A stretch of 64,000 nucleotides of DNA from Anolis sagrei (lineage: Eukaryota; Chordata; Lepidosauria; Squamata; Anolidae): positions 146,439,074-146,503,073 of the forward strand of contig NC_090021.1 of the NCBI RefSeq assembly GCF_037176765.1, in the 5' to 3' direction. Position numbers and translations under genes: made by a program. Below, one piece after another: positions 20,998 to 34,645 of this stretch (its first letter is position 1; the number at the start of each line of letters is the position of its first letter). A model generated the notes under the pieces. The model ran no database searches and was not told the origin of the DNA. It saw only the letters and a program-made list of their open reading frames with translations.

Positions 20998-22290
20998 CTT
21001 TTTATTTATTTATTTATTTATTTATTTCTTGCATTTATTGACCGCCCCTCTCAGCCCGAGGGCGACTCGGGGCGGTGAACAGCAACAAGGAAAAACAGTG
21101 TACAGTAAATCACGACAATACAAACCAGACAGATACAACATAACATATACTTATACTAAAAATCCGCTTCGTCGAGTCCTGGGGTCATAGCCGAAAATTC
21201 ATAGTCCTAGTTCATTCCAATGTCATTCCAAGATACACTCAGTTGAAGGCCTGCTCGAAGAGCCATGTTTTCAGGCTCCTACGAAAGGCCATCAAGGAGG
21301 GCGCCTGTCTAACTTCAGCAGGGAGGGTGTTCCACAGCCGGGGGGCCACCACCGAGAAGGCCCGCTCTCTCGTCCCCGCCAGACGAGCCTGTGAGGCAGG
21401 CGGGACCGAGAGAAGGGCCTCCCCGGATGATCTCAAGGCCCTCGTGGGCTCGTAGGCCGAGATGCGGTCTGCAAGGTACTTTGGGCCGGAACCGTTTAGG
21501 GCTTTGTAGGATAACACCAGCACCTTAAATTGGGCCCGGTAGCGAATCGGCAGCCAGTGGAGCTGGGACAGCAGAGGCGTTGTATGCTCTCTGCGTCCTG
21601 CTCCCGTTAACAACATGGCTGCCGCGCGTTGGACTAGCTGAAGCTTCCGGGCCGTCTTCAAGGGCAGCCCCACGTAGAGAGCGTTGCAGTAGTCGAGGCG
21701 GGATGTGACCAAAGCGTGTACCACCGTGGCCAAGTCAGACTTCCCAAGATACGGGCGCAGCTGGCGCACGAGCCTAAGCTGTGCAAATGCTCCCCTGGTC
21801 ACCGCTGAAACCTGAGGCTCCAGGCTCAGCGATGAGTCCAGGGTCACACCCAAGCTGCGAACCTGCGCCTTCAAGGGGAGTGCGACCCCGTCCAGCACAG
21901 GCTGTAACCCTATACCCTGTTCGGCCTTGCGACTGACCAGGAGTACCTCTGTCTTGTCTGGATTTAGTTTCAGTTTGTTCGCCCTCATCCAGACCATTAC
22001 AGCGGCCAGGCACCGGTTCAGGACTTCGACGGCCTCCTTAGTAGCAGGTGGGAAGGAGTGACAGAGTTGGACGTCATCTGCGTACAGGTGACACCGCACC
22101 CCGAAACTCCGGATGATCTCACCCAGCGGCTTCATGTAGATGTTAAACAACAAGGGGGACAAGATGGAACCCTGAGGAACGCCACAGGTCAACGGCTGTG
22201 GCGTTGAACAGGAGTCCCCCAGTAACACCTTCTGAGTGCGACCCTCCATTTTCTTCAAGCTCAGCAACATACCACCATGCATTTTATATC
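20998..22290 (-). mobile_element. L2-like LINE, 5'-truncated, with long open RT frame
   Basis: Minus-strand frame of about 347 codons (21239-22282) that is free of stops. It has RT motif 'TCGVPQGSILSPLLFNIYMK', the catalytic YADD in 'CHLYADDVQLCHSF', 'WMRANKLKLNPDKTEVLLVS', the thumb 'VVHALVTSRLDYCNALYVGL', 'SQLHWLPIRYRAQFKVLVLS', and the C-terminus 'LWNTLPAEVR..FRRSLKTWLFEQAFN'. A 3' UTR runs to the (TTTA)n at 20999-21028. High GC and retained CpGs mark it as the youngest L2-like copy here. The endonuclease domain and first RT motifs are missing, so it cannot move by itself. Confidence 0.85.
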
Positions 22291-23132
22291 CATGTATGAA
22301 GAGAAGCCTGCTTTTTTAACACTGGTTTTTTTCCTTTCCTAATCAATAGCTGTAACATCAATACAAGTGCATGTTACTCGTATTACAGTTTGTAATTGTT
22401 GCTAAAATCATTGCTGTGATTCTTAATCCAATACACCTCTCAAAGCCCAAGCTAAATCATTTCTGAAAGAAGATGTTTGGGGGATAAAACAAGACACAAA
22501 TACAATTTGAAGTTAGCCTTGTATTACTTATGAGATTAGTTACAAACAAGATATGGGGCAATTGACAAGGAACAGGAGATGTTCAGAAATGACTTAAGGC
22601 ACTATATGCTGTGTCCTCAGCAATCATTTTTCTTGCTCTGGCCTGAAAATTAATTTTCAGTCAATGTTAAGCTGGCAGTGTTTCTTTAGGTATTTCTAAT
22701 GGAAACAACAGCTATTCCAGAAAGTTTCATATCAGTCATTTCCTTTTCATATTTCCATACAGTCATTTCATTTTCAAATACCTACACTACTACCTATTTA
22801 TACTTATGCTATTTTTCAAATCCAATAATTGATACCTACACCTGCCATTCACCAATATCTATCAATATTTGGTCTATCTTAACATATAATAAACTGTATT
22901 TCCAGTAAAAGTATTAATCGTAATTAATATAAAATCCATTTTTTTAAAAAGTCTCTCCTTATATTCATTACCGTAATAATTACACCCTTCAACGGGTATT
23001 ATTATCAGACTATCACATTATTATCATTTTTTCAATTGTTAAACATATACAAGAAAGGTGTTTTAAAAGAATTCACTATTTAACTAATCATTGTAGTAAT
23101 AACTACCCTGATCATCCACAAGTCATATCCCT
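22291..23132. other. No recognised feature
   Basis: AT-rich intergenic sequence without coding or clear repeat signal. Confidence 0.45.
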
Positions 23133-23264
23133 TAGGTCCCTTCTACACTGCTATAAAAATTTCAGATTATCTGCTTTTGAACTAAATTATATGGCAGTGT
23201 GGATGCGTATAATTCAGTTCAAAGCAGATAATGTGGATTTTATAAGGCAGTGTAGATGGGGCCT
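23133..23264. repeat. Palindromic MITE
   Basis: Ends AGGTCCCTTCTACACTGC and GCAGTGTAGATGGGGCC; arms CAGATTATCTGCTTTTGA and inverse. Flanked by unremarkable sequence. Confidence 0.85.
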
Positions 23265-25117
23265 AAAACATCATTCTGCAGCAGCCAGCTAAGAACCATA
23301 ATCCTCTGTGAGTATATATTTATATGTGACTTTATGTGTGCATTTGTGACAGCCTCCATGTCTTCCTTAAAATCGTTATTAATCTTGACTTTACACTTTA
23401 AAAGTTACCGAACTCTTAATAATCAAGGTTTTAAAATGTAAACAGTAAAAACCTTTGGGTCAGTGTATGAAAACAAATGCATGCCTGTCCAGAAAAGCAG
23501 CTAAAATAAAATAAATTATGACTTCTCTGGAACTTCCAGAACAGTTTTTTTCCCTTTGTTAAAATCTTGCTCCTTAGAAATTAATATTCTTTTTTCCTCA
23601 TATCTTTAAAGTCAAGGAACAACAAAATCAAATCTTTTAAAAATATAATTTTATTACACTTTTTAAAAAAACACTCTAAATACCCGTGCTTTGGATAGCG
23701 AAACCCGAAGCATGGATACTGAGGCCATCTATGGATCCGTGCACCTGGCGAGATGAAGAAGCTAACCCAATGTTCCCAAATCAAGAAATCTCACCAAGTT
23801 GAAGCAGAAGCCACTGAAGTAATTTATTCAAATCAGCTGAAATGGATGCCAGCTCGTGGTAAGCCGTAGAAGGAAGCTGAGATACCATACATTGCAAAAC
23901 ATACATTTTTATAGGCAGACATCCTTTGAATTTCTCGCCCCAACACCAACTGGACCCAGCTTCACCACGACTGACTGAGCTCCATTACTGTGGCGCCCAC
24001 CCGCCAATCAGAGAGCATTTTCTACTTCCGATGAAGATTTCTGCTCTCCAATGGCTGATGGGGGGCAGGCTAGCCCAAGAGACAAAGAAGTGCAAAGCAC
24101 TTTGAGTGAATCATCATTGTCCCAATGAGGAACAGAACAAAGAGGTCCCATGCATTTTATGGAATGTCCTTTGTGAGGATGAGTGAACCATCAGATTGGG
24201 GCATCCACAGTGCCCATGTCCATTTTGTTTTATGCATGTTATTGTCCAAAGTGATGGGATTATCAAATCCATTCCTGGGAAAGGGGAAATGTCAATGTGG
24301 AGAGCAAGACATGATCTTCCCGGCATTGATTGTCACTCCAGGTGATGAGTGTTTTTTGTAATGTCCAAGAAGCTGCACAAAGGACGGTGGCCTGAACACA
24401 GGCTCCTGTTATCCTCTGCACGGCTGGGTTTATGGGGCCAATGGAGGTGAATTGGCCCTGGAGATGATGGGAGTCTGAGTCCTTTAATAATTGAAATGAT
24501 GCCCAGGAAATCTGCTGAAGGGAATTTCCTGGGTCATAGGGTGCTGACGAAAGGTCACCAAGGTTGCGATTGGTGGCATACTTCTCCAAAAATGTTTTTC
24601 ATATAAGGATATAAAATATATACATTTAAAGAGTATATGATAGGGATCTGTGGATACAGGGGCTCCCAACTGAGGGAACCAGGGCACCCACGGGGGTGAA
24701 TGTTGGTATGTGGTTCAGGGGAAGGAAAGGAAGGTGAATACAAGGGGAAGAGAGGGGAAGAGCTCCACTCTGAGAGCCGTGGGGGCCATGGGGGCTGTGT
24801 GGGACATATGGTGACTGGGGCTGGCTGCGGGAGGCAAAAGCAGGAGAGAAAGACACAGAAGCTAAAGAAGATACAAAGAAGCAGACATGATGGATAATGC
24901 ACCGTGGTGCATGTTTATTTAGGAGATTACTTTGTAATAAACCAATTAAATGGGGAAAGTACATTGCAGAAAGTATCCCAGGCGTCGGTAGCTGCTGCTG
25001 AGCTCCTCCATACCTCTGTAAGTTTGCGAAATGGGTATTTGCCAAATAAAGGGTTCTTTACTGCCGTGACTTGTCCCTGCCATAGCCATGGAGAGACAAT
25101 TTAATATAATTTTACGT
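23265..25117. other. Intergenic, unassigned; G-rich tail
   Basis: Moderately GC-rich 24.0-25.1 kb segment with no RT, transposase or host protein that I can recognise. It includes CCAATTAAATG and AATAAAGGGTTCTTTACTGC near 24945-25060 and ends at a poly-G run (25118-25134). See the rejected list for why I do not call an element. Confidence 0.4.
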
Positions 25118-25134
25118 GGGGGGGGGGGGGGGGG
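25118..25134 (+). repeat. Poly-G run
   Basis: About 17 consecutive G. Length polymorphism and assembly error are likely at such a run. Confidence 0.9.
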
Positions 25135-25317
25135 TCCATGTTTGACAACTCTAATAACTACTTTCTACACAAAGATACATAAAACTGATTTCTCACCCTT
25201 TAACCCCAAGGTTTAAAAAAATTAAATTAAACTATTTTAAAATCTAACTTGATCATGTTCAAATACTAAGCGTTTTTTTATACTTGACCAAAACTCATAC
25301 ATGATGTTACAGAACTT

Positions 25318-26175
25318 ACTTACTTAGGTGATCCCTCGTAGTCCGAGGATGATGGTCCTCCAAGTTCGGTGTCCTGGCGGTGGGTTCATAGGTGACTGTG
25401 GAGCCCTATTCTTGACCTTCATCTTCTTCCGCAGTGAGGGCATTAGTTTTCAGGTGGAAGGCAGTCCCGGTCGGGGTTGGCTTGACGCACCTTCCTTTTG
25501 GCACATTTCTCTCTTTCACCCTCCATTCGTGCCTCTTCAAATTCTGCAGCACTGCTGGTCACAGCTGACTTCCAGCTGGAGCAGTCAAGGGCCAGGGTTT
25601 CCCAGTTCTCAGTGTCTATGCCAGAGTTTTTAAGGTTGGCTTTGAGCCCATCTTTAAATCTCTTTTCCTGCCCACCAACATTCCGTTTTCCGTTCTTGAG
25701 TTCGGAGTAGAGCAACTGCTTTGGGAGACAGTGATGGGGCATCCGGACAATGTGGCCGGTCCAGCGGAGTTGATGGTGGAGGACCATCGCTTCAATGCTG
25801 GTGGTCTTTGCTTCTTCCAGCACGCTGACCTTTGTCCACCTGTCTTCCCAAGAGACTTGCAGGATTTTCCGGAGGCAGCGCTGATGGAATCATTCCAGGA
25901 GTTGCATGTGACGTCTGTAGACAGTCCACGTTTCACAGGCATATAGCAGGGTTGGGAGGACAATAGCTTTATAAACGAGCACCTTGGTATCCCTATGTAT
26001 GTCCCGGTCCTCAAACACTCCCTGCTTCATTGGGAAAAATGCTGCACTCGCAGAGCTCAGGCGGTGTTGTATTTTGGTGTCAATGTTGACTTTGGTGGAG
26101 AGGTGGTTGCCAAGGTAGCAGAAATGATCAACATTTTCTAATGTTACACCATTAAGCTGTATTGCTGGCATAATG
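25318..26175 (-). repeat. LINE fragment, RT C-terminal part, clade uncertain
   Basis: Minus strand encodes 'VDHFCYLGNHLSTKVNIDTK', 'YKAIVLPTLLYACETWTVYR', 'LHHQLRWTGHIVRMPHHCLP' and 'LYSELKNGKRNVGGQEKRFK' across frame breaks. This LGS..LLYGAETW..RWLGHV pattern belongs to non-LTR retrotransposons (RTE, Ingi/Vingi or Jockey-like groups); I cannot decide which. It is 5'-truncated and has lost its frame in at least two places. Confidence 0.7.
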
Positions 26176-27417
26176 TTTACTTAATGTTTAGTGAAACAAT
26201 TTTTGAGAAATTTATCTACCTGGTTTTGGTTGCCATTCTGGAAACATGTTTAGACCCTAGTTTTATATTTGTTATAAATTAATGCTGTCATTTACAGCCA
26301 CATATTTTGTTTTGCCACACTAAAAACAAGAAGGAGGAAATGTATCGATTTCATTGTTTAATTCAACAATAAATTTACTATGTACAAATGCAAAATGTGG
26401 CTGGATTGCTCTCAGGATTGAATGCACATATGATCCTTTGTACTTTCCATACCTTCTATTTTCTCTTCTCTTGTGAACAGCAAGATTGAAAAGCATAACT
26501 TTATAATAAATAATAAATGTTCCTTCTAGTACATTTTCAGTCTAAGCAATGACCTATTATTCCTATATACATCCTCCTAGTTTTATAATTAAATGTTGTA
26601 ACTACAATCACTGTTAAGAAAATTTAGCTGCAGTCAGCGTATAGATGAAACTAACCAGGCAAGACATTATAAAATGTGGTTCTAGCTGCCGTGTTAAGAT
26701 TTACCGCTTTAGTTTTATAGCATGGCACATAAATTGATTTTATTTCCATCTACTCAATGAGTTTCTAAAATGAGCATTGAAATATCTTAGCCAGAAGCAA
26801 TGCTCTTTACTGAGCAAGCACTGAGTTTAACCTATTAAGAAGGTGGGAGTATTAATCAGCAAATCCTATTGAAAAATAATGTCCCTGAACATGACATTGA
26901 CTTGGTTTAGATTTCACTTAAATTCAAAACTTAACTTTGTTCCATAGAACTCATAGTTCACACAGACTCTGAATTCTTTCTTAACCTGCTTCTGTTTTGA
27001 ATTATAAGTAGGGCTTCAGACAGATAATGAAATATTTTCCCAATCCTCCTCCTTCTCAGAATAAGGTCAGAAGCATTGCTTCAGCCAGACTTATTAGACT
27101 TCTAATAGAAATGTTAATTTTTGACCTTTAATTGAATTACCCGTTTTTTTCTTTGGAAAACAAAAATTTCAGACTATCAATTTAAGGTTACCAATTCACA
27201 AGTCCAAAACATCTTGGACATTAATAATGAATCCAAACCAATCCAATTTATCGTGCTGTTTGTGTATCCCTTGAAGTCATTTCTGACTTATGGTGACTCT
27301 AAGTGCTCATCCAGACAGCCCATTAAAAGTGGGAGCTCCCGCATTTTCAAGTGGGGCATCCAAACAAATTCATTTGCCAAAAAGCAGGAAATCTATGCTT
27401 TGTAGCCAATTAATTTG
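26176..27417. other. No recognised feature
   Basis: AT-rich intergenic sequence; no coding, RNA or clear repeat signal. Confidence 0.45.
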
Positions 27418-27948
27418 TTAGTGGGTTTGTTCCATGCCATCTCAAAAGGCTCAGGACAAACCCACTATGGCCGCTATCTGGACTGGCCAATCCGCACAGC
27501 CACCACAGGGCCTTCTCTGTGGTGGCCCCCCGACTTTGGAACTCTCTCCCCAAGGACATCAGACAAGCTCCAACGTTGGCTGTCTTTAGGAAGAGCCTGA
27601 AGACCTGGCTGTTCCAGTGTGCCTTTCCAGAATAGGAAACTCCTAGCTTTAAGTCCCAAATGTACTTTGTTAGAGATTCAGGATCATCTGCACATTGCAC
27701 CTACCTCCATATACCTCTACATATTACCTGTCAAGTTCAGCATTTTTAATTTTGTCCATTACATTGGCCTGGCCTTTAGGTTTTAATTGTGTCACGGTGT
27801 TATTGTCCTACTGTTCTATTGTTTTGCTTGATGTTTTATTATTTGCTTATGAGTTTATTGTGTATTGTTTGTTGATGGTTGTCGACGGCCTTGGCCTTTG
27901 CAAGTCGCATCGAGTCCTTTGAGAGATTTTACGGGGTATAAATAAAGA

Positions 27949-27994
<46 letters not shown>

Positions 27995-27995
27995 C
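27418..27995 (+). repeat. L2-like LINE C-terminus and 3' UTR with (AAT)n
   Basis: Degraded C-terminus (GGTGGCCCCCCGACTTTGGA, 'AGACCTGGCTGTTCCAGTG'), a full T-rich 3' UTR, 'GCAAGTCGCATCGAGTCC' and an (AAT)n end at about 27947-27993. Confidence 0.75.
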
Positions 27996-29769
27996 TCATG
28001 TTTCCTGGGCTGAATCAGGCCCGGGAAGCATGAGAAGACTCTAACCCCATCCCAACCCCCCCACCACAACCGTTTATTGTTATGGTTCTCACAGCAATAT
28101 TCATTGGGCATATTTCAATGGGAGTTTGGGGAAATTCTGATTCTTTTTAATACAATGAAAATGAAGCTTGTACAACTTTTTTTCATGTACCCGGTGAATC
28201 TGCTAGACTGAAGTGACACTTTATTTTCTCCTATAAGCAGAATACTTGGTTAATTAATACACAACAAAATACTTATAAAGATCCACTATGCAGGGTCTTG
28301 AAGAAGTCCCATTGCACAACCTATAACAGTGTTCTACGCTTCACAAAGGCTTCTTAATTCCCAGGAACCTTTCACTCGGCAACATTCTTCTTCCCTTGTG
28401 ATGTGCTCCCATCTCTTAGGTTTCATTTTTCAGTTCTTACTCTCAGATTTGGAACTGTGGTCCAACACAGAAGTACAACTTCACACACTGGGCTTGAGAC
28501 CTCTTTTGAATTTAATGAGACCTTCTCTATTAGCATATCACAATTTGTTAAGGAAGTGCATATTTTCAACCTCTCCAAATAGGACATGAAAGTTTTCAGA
28601 AAGCTAATTAAGAGTAGCTCCAGGCAGTGTCTTATGCCTTCCAAACAAGTTAGGGACATATGCGCATGGGCAAATTTTGTGACCTATTTACAAATCTTTG
28701 AATCTTCATTTAGGAACATTGGAAGCTGATTTATACTGAGTTATGCCATAGTTCCACCTCATTCACTTCTGTCAACACTGACTACAAGCAACTCTTCAGG
28801 GCTTCAGGTAGGAATCTTTTGAGCCTAAGCAGGGATCCTGGAAGTGCTGGGAGCAGAATCTAGGATCTTCTACTCATAAATGCTTTCATTTCTTTCACCA
28901 TCATAGTGTGAAACATGCTATACATAGATCTCTACTTCTATAGCATTTCTACATATCTCCTTTACATCAGTTGGCAGCAGTAAGCTGCATCAACAACAAA
29001 TATACATACACACACAGGCATTAATATACACATAAATATATTGTTGATCATACAATAAGTCATCCTTCCTCACAGATGTAGTCCACTGCAATAGAACATC
29101 CACACTAATCAGCTTTTTGCACAATTACAGCAAAATCATTTGTGGTTTGCACTGTCTCACATTGGAAGGATAATTAGCTTGTCTACAGGACATTATGCCA
29201 GTTGTGCAGGCTCACTCCCCAACGTATTACTTAGATTTTTTTAAAAAAATTATTTATATTATTCTAAAATAAATATTCAAAGATCTTAGAACTTCAAGCT
29301 CCATTTCAACGTGCTTGGGAAACGTAATCCATCAGACATAAGGACACTTCCGATGGGACTCTGTGGCACTTTGTTTCTCAAGCACATGAAAATTGAGCTT
29401 GAAGAAAGCTATCAGGAGTTGGGTATCAATAAACTCTTGATAGAGAAAGATGGAGTAAAGTGCAGGGAAGAGGAGGGAAAGCATGGTAGGCACGTGGGAT
29501 GGATGGCAATCCCTGAAGACTGGGAAAGATGGGAGGGAATGGGGCAAGTTCTCCTGCTTTCCCCATGTCAGTCTGATGAGGCCCCTTGAGAAATACAGCA
29601 AATATACTACTCTGCCAAACACAAATAAATATATCACTCTGTCAAACCACTTGCAATACAATATATATTTAGTGCTGTTGCTTTAAAAAAAACACTTCAG
29701 ATGAGTCAAGGAGGAGTGGGAAGATGTGGTCTTCAGGTGTTGTTGGGCTGCATCTCTCTCAGCTCTTAC
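27996..29769. other. No recognised feature
   Basis: Intergenic sequence without coding or clear repeat signal; small CA-rich patch near 29000. Confidence 0.4.
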
Positions 29770-29777
29770 CACTAGAC

Positions 29778-29941
29778 CAGTGGTTCTCAACCTGTGGTTG
29801 GCTTCTTTGTGCCCAGATGTTTTGGCCTTCAACTCCCAGAAATACTAACAACTTCTTCTGGAAGTTGTTAGGAATTGTTGACTGGAATTGCTGGGAGTTG
29901 TAGGCCAAAACACCTGGGGACCCACAGGTTGGGAACCACTG
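29778..29941. mobile_element. hAT MITE (CAGTGGTTCTCAACC)
   Basis: 164-bp non-autonomous hAT element with ends CAGTGGTTCTCAACCTGTGG and CCACAGGTTGGGAACCACTG. The 8-bp target-site duplication CACTAGAC (29770-29777 and 29942-29949) is exact. Confidence 0.9.
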
Positions 29942-30556
29942 CACTAGACAGAATGACCAGGGTTGATGGAAGCTGTAATCATGTATGTTGTGGGCCATAT
30001 ATTCCCTACTCCCAAGTTAAGGCAACTGTTGGCAAGATGAGGTTGCTTCATCAAAAATTTGTTCACATGATGGTTTATCTTTGCTTTCATTTACAAAAAT
30101 CAAAAATGTCAAAATAAAATTGGCATAATTGGGATATTTAGGCTATTAGTTTGCTATCCTCCTTCCATCTCTAATTCCTAATGCAGCAGTGGGATGAGAG
30201 GAAAGAAGAGAAGCAGGCACACCTGAGAAGAAAGTGAGGAAGTGATGTTAAATATTACTATCTCTCTAATCTAACCTCCACCCTGAGAAAGTGCTCCAAC
30301 CATTGTTGTGAACAGGACAGTTTCAGAGGAATTTAAGATACAAAAAGGGCAAACCTCCTCTTAACTATCCATCACATTTTGGATGTAATCCAATACAATG
30401 GGGCAAAGGCTAATGTTGACAGTATACTAATTAGCTGTGTTTTTATTTGGTGCTGGAATGCAAACTGAATTGGACAGCAGGGGAGAGTATACCATAATGT
30501 AGGTGCCAAAAGAAAAGAAAGTCCTCTATGTCCTTCCAAAGCATATTGCTCTAAAT

Positions 30557-30924
30557 CAAGGGTCCTCAAACTAAGGCCTGGGGGCTGGATACGGCCCTCC
30601 AAGGTCATTTACCCGGCCCTTGCTCAAGATCAACCTAAGTTTGAAGTGACTTAAAAGCACCCAACAACAACAATAATCCTATCTCATCAACCAAAAGCAG
30701 GTCCACACTTCCCATTGAAATTCTAATAAGTTTATATTTGTTAAAACTGTTCTTAATTTTAATTATTGTATTGTTTTTAAGTGTTTTTTGCACTATAAAT
30801 AAGATATGTGCAGTGTGTGCATAGGAATTCATTCATGTTTTTTTCCTCCAAATTATAGTCTGGCCCTCCAACTGTTTGAGGGACTGTGACCTGGCCCTCT
30901 GTTTAAAAAGTTTGTGGACCCCTG
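30557..30924. mobile_element. hAT non-autonomous element (GGGTCCTCAAAC family), copy 1
   Basis: 368-bp element with ends CAAGGGTCCTCAAACTAAGG and AGTTTGTGGACCCCTG. The 8-bp duplication CTCTAAAT (30549-30556 and 30925-30932) is exact. No transposase. Two more copies lie inside TMX4. Confidence 0.9.
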
Positions 30925-30932
30925 CTCTAAAT

Positions 30933-31850
30933 GATGTGACACAGAGAAGCCCTCCTTCAGCAGATCCCCCAAACTGAGACAGTAATGTATATAAGAAATG
31001 CTTCATGTAGAATTTGGAGCACAAGCCATTTAGAATTTTGGATGTGATTGTGAGCACTTTCATGCATGTAACATATGACACGACTTTCAGTGGTGCAACA
31101 TTCCAAGGCAAATCAATGTCACAATGCTACATGGCTTGGTGTCATTTTCTTGAGAGTGTATTGTCTGATACCACTTTAATATTCACAGGGCCTTGATGTC
31201 TTCCTCAAACTACTGCTCTGGTGCTCCTGTTTCTTTCTGTACTGCTCTCTGCTCTTCTGTCTTGGATTCCCATCCCAATTCACAGGTTGTCTTCAGGGAA
31301 ACACAGACCTATTTTTACACCTGTGCTACATGTTCTTTAATTCCCTGCACCGCACCAAGTTTCAGGATTCCACCTTAGGGTTTAGTTTTTCTTTGGATGG
31401 CTGACAGAACACTGAACTTATATGGCATCTTAAAATGTGCTTTCATTTATAAATAAACAGAGACAAGTGTGGTTATTAGCTGCTAATGATGCTTCAGAAT
31501 CTAAGAAAGAGAGTCCAAGCCCCTCTGCCTCAGCTTTTCATTTACTCCAACTAAATCCTCAATTATTTTTTCCTCCGAGTCTAATTAGCTCCAAGCTGTT
31601 TCTCTTTTTCTCTCGTCCCACAAAGTGCCTGACTAAGATCTGACCTCTGCAAGGGAACTTCTCATTTAAAAAAACAACCATGGTCTTTAAACATTAACAT
31701 TCTCTTATCAAGGTTCTCTGACCTACCATTCACAAGGACCATACTGGCCAATTGCCAATACCAGTATACCCTTGATCATACTGACATTGCTCTACACATA
31801 GCAAATATCTGAACACGGTCTTTCTAATGACGAAATAATCACTTCCTCAG
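30933..31850. other. No recognised feature
   Basis: Intergenic; no coding or clear repeat signal. Confidence 0.4.
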
Positions 31851-31935
31851 GTCCCTTCCACACAGTTGAATAAAATCCCTCATTATCTGCTTTGAACTGG
31901 AATATATGGCAGTGTGGATTCAGCTAACTCTTAAA
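31851..31935. repeat. Half of a palindromic MITE
   Basis: AGGTCCCTTCCACACAGTTG through GGCAGTGTGGATTCAG; the other arm is lost. Confidence 0.75.
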
Positions 31936-32124
31936 AATTCAGACTAAGGACTAGGGTGGACTTATCACACCATGGCATGGAAACTATCAGTCATCACTGT
32001 TTGAAACTTCTTTCCTTCTTTTTCCCAGGATGAAAAGTTTCAGATATGGATTGTTCAGAAATATTGCACAATCAATGACCAATAGACTTTACAAACCAGA
32101 CAGAAAAAAATCAGAAGTCAAAAC

Positions 32125-32425
32125 AATTTTTTTATTTTATTTTCTCTTTTTTCTTTTTTATTATTATTATTTCATTTTTTCAATTTTCCATTTTTTAGTT
32201 TTTCTTTCCCCCCTTTTTTCCCTTTCTCCCCCTTTCCCCCAATTTTCCTATTCCCATTCTTACTTATAAGGTTACCTTTTTACTCCCCCCATCCGAGAGG
32301 TGTTTTTCTCACCTCTCCAAGAAACTTTGCCACCCCTCATCTCCAAACCTTTTACCCTGAATTTTTCTTTTTCTTTTCGAAAAATAAATAAAAAATATTA
32401 TTTTTTTTAAAAAAAGAAATAATGC
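32125..32425 (+). repeat. Polypyrimidine-rich tract
   Basis: About 300 bases dominated by T and C, with T6-T8 and C5-C6 runs, closing in A/T homopolymers near 32380-32420. Low complexity; possibly the UTR remnant of a LINE. Confidence 0.7.
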
Positions 32426-34645
32426 ACAAAGCATCCACCAGCATCGGTGGTTCTGTTGTGCACACATTCACACATTTTTGTTGCTGTTGTTGTTTTGAGA
32501 ACTGTTCACTGTCATACATTTGCTTCAAAGTGTTTTCTCCCCTCTGTTGAAGATGTTTATCCTCCTGGGCAGCCTTTTTCTTTGAGAGTCTAAATGAAAG
32601 GTGAGGTCTCAAGCACACACAGTGCCAATCACAAAGGCTCAGCTCCAGCCTCTTGAGTACAGCTACCATATGTTTACCTGCTGCTAGCCTGTCAAAAAGA
32701 GCTTGAGGTCTGATATATTTCTAATTCACATGGGATTTAAGGAGGCCAAAAATATTTCCTGCATTGTGAGAAGGGAGATGACTTTTTGAAGGGTGCTTCA
32801 GGCATTGCTTGAATCCTGAAGCTTGCTAAATTGGTGAGCCGCATTTGGATACCCCAGACATTGCAACAGATACGTTACCGCAAAATTAGTCTCAATATCT
32901 CATTAAGACCAAAGAAATATACATCTCTGAATCACCATACCTTATTCAACATGGCCTGAAGGACCTCTGCCATGCCCCACACAAATTAATAAAGCAATTT
33001 CAGAGCAAGGAAGTTGAAGACACTCTTTGTAGGCATCTGTGGTATGGTTTTGTCTGCCCCAACACCAGCAGAAATGAGCATGAGACTTCAAGCTCACTAA
33101 TCTATACAGGCTGGGAGTGGGTTGGATCTTGCTGAACAAAAACCAGAAACATAGAAAGGTCACAATGGATCAGATGAGATTCTTATCTAGCTCAACATTA
33201 TGTTCAGACAGTGGCCAATCAGCTGCTTATGGGAAGCTCAGCTATGTGACATGTATGTAACAATGGCAACTGTGACAACTACTATTGAGAAAAATTGTCA
33301 TCCAGTATCAGCTAGGCTGATTTGAGGTTTGTTGTAATGAGGTGTCTTCTAGAGATGTCTTACAAAGTGACTGTTTTCTCCTTTCCCACCTTGTTGCAAG
33401 GGTGTGGGCAGTGGTGATGTTTTGTGGTTGACCTTTCTGCATGAGAAGTTTCTTCCAGCTAGAGGTATCAGATCTCGGTTTTCATAAATCTTCTCCAGAC
33501 AGGAGACAAGGCTGCCAATTCTCCAATTTGGGTGGATTTAGCTCCAGGCAAGAAGAAAGGGTGATGTACAAATCTCCATCTCAGCTAGAAGAACACTCTT
33601 TGCTGTACAATGTCATCCAAATGTCATGCCAAACATGTTTTTGCCTCATTACAAAATGTCATAAGAATAACATTTTATGTAATGTGTCACCATTTGTATC
33701 ATATATTCTAATAAAAGTAACTTGTCGTTAAACTAGTTGTGCTATGTTACATTACTTATTTCCCTTCCTCTTGCTTTTTATTTTCTAGTTTGTGATTTGT
33801 TGGGGGGTAGGGTGGGAAGGGACACATATACAAGGATAAAAGAAAAAAATTCAAACATGAAAACAATCCTCTCAAAATCCATTTTCCAAGCTCTGCTTCA
33901 CAGCAACATTTTGATTTCACCATCTATGAAGGTTTTGTAGATCAATTCAAGGGGGTGATGCAATTTTAACTTTTAACATGCATTTAATGTGTTTGAATGG
34001 TTTTTAACAGCAACTTTTAAGTACTATTTATATTTGATTCTGTTAAAAACTCTAAAATATGTACCAAAGCTTTCCCTGCTTTGCAACAAGTCACTGATGC
34101 CATCATACTATCCTGCACCTGCTTTTTGAATTTTCTCTAATGTATGGTTTTCAAAATAACCTCTGTATTCTGAAATGTCTCTCCAATCCTGTCTGTTCAT
34201 TCCCAATATTTTTCTTCCTGCCCACAGTTTCCATTATCACCTTGCCATCTATCCTTTATTTAAAATGATGAATCTTTTGCCACTTCAGTACTTTATACCA
34301 ACCTTCTGAGTAGTTTGATAGTCTCCAGATGTGTTTATTAGTTCCATCACTCATTTCAAGCTCTGGGAGAATTTTTGGAAATGTAAAATGAAAAATAATG
34401 ATTTCAAAGTTCTAAATAATCATTTAGAGGGAGAAGGTGGGGGCATTTTGGAGCTCAGAAGAGGATGGTAGCAGTGGAACTGAAAATACTATGTAGAATA
34501 GTGAAAGAATTAGATGTATTTGCAGAAAATTAGAATTGTACATTGCCTAGAGTGAAATAAATGAGTCATATGAGTCAGAGTGAATGAAGCTATAGAAACA
34601 TTTCTGAATGATATTAGTTTAGTTAGAAGCTGTGCTAGGCAGCAC
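32426..34645. other. No recognised feature
   Basis: About 2.2 kb of intergenic sequence with no coding frame that resembles a known protein and no clear repeat. Confidence 0.4.

Noticed and set aside
24595-25135. Possible retroviral LTR (CCAAT-like text, AATAAA, G-rich tail)
   Set aside because: No matched TG/CA ends, no target duplication and no recognisable internal region, so I do not call an element.
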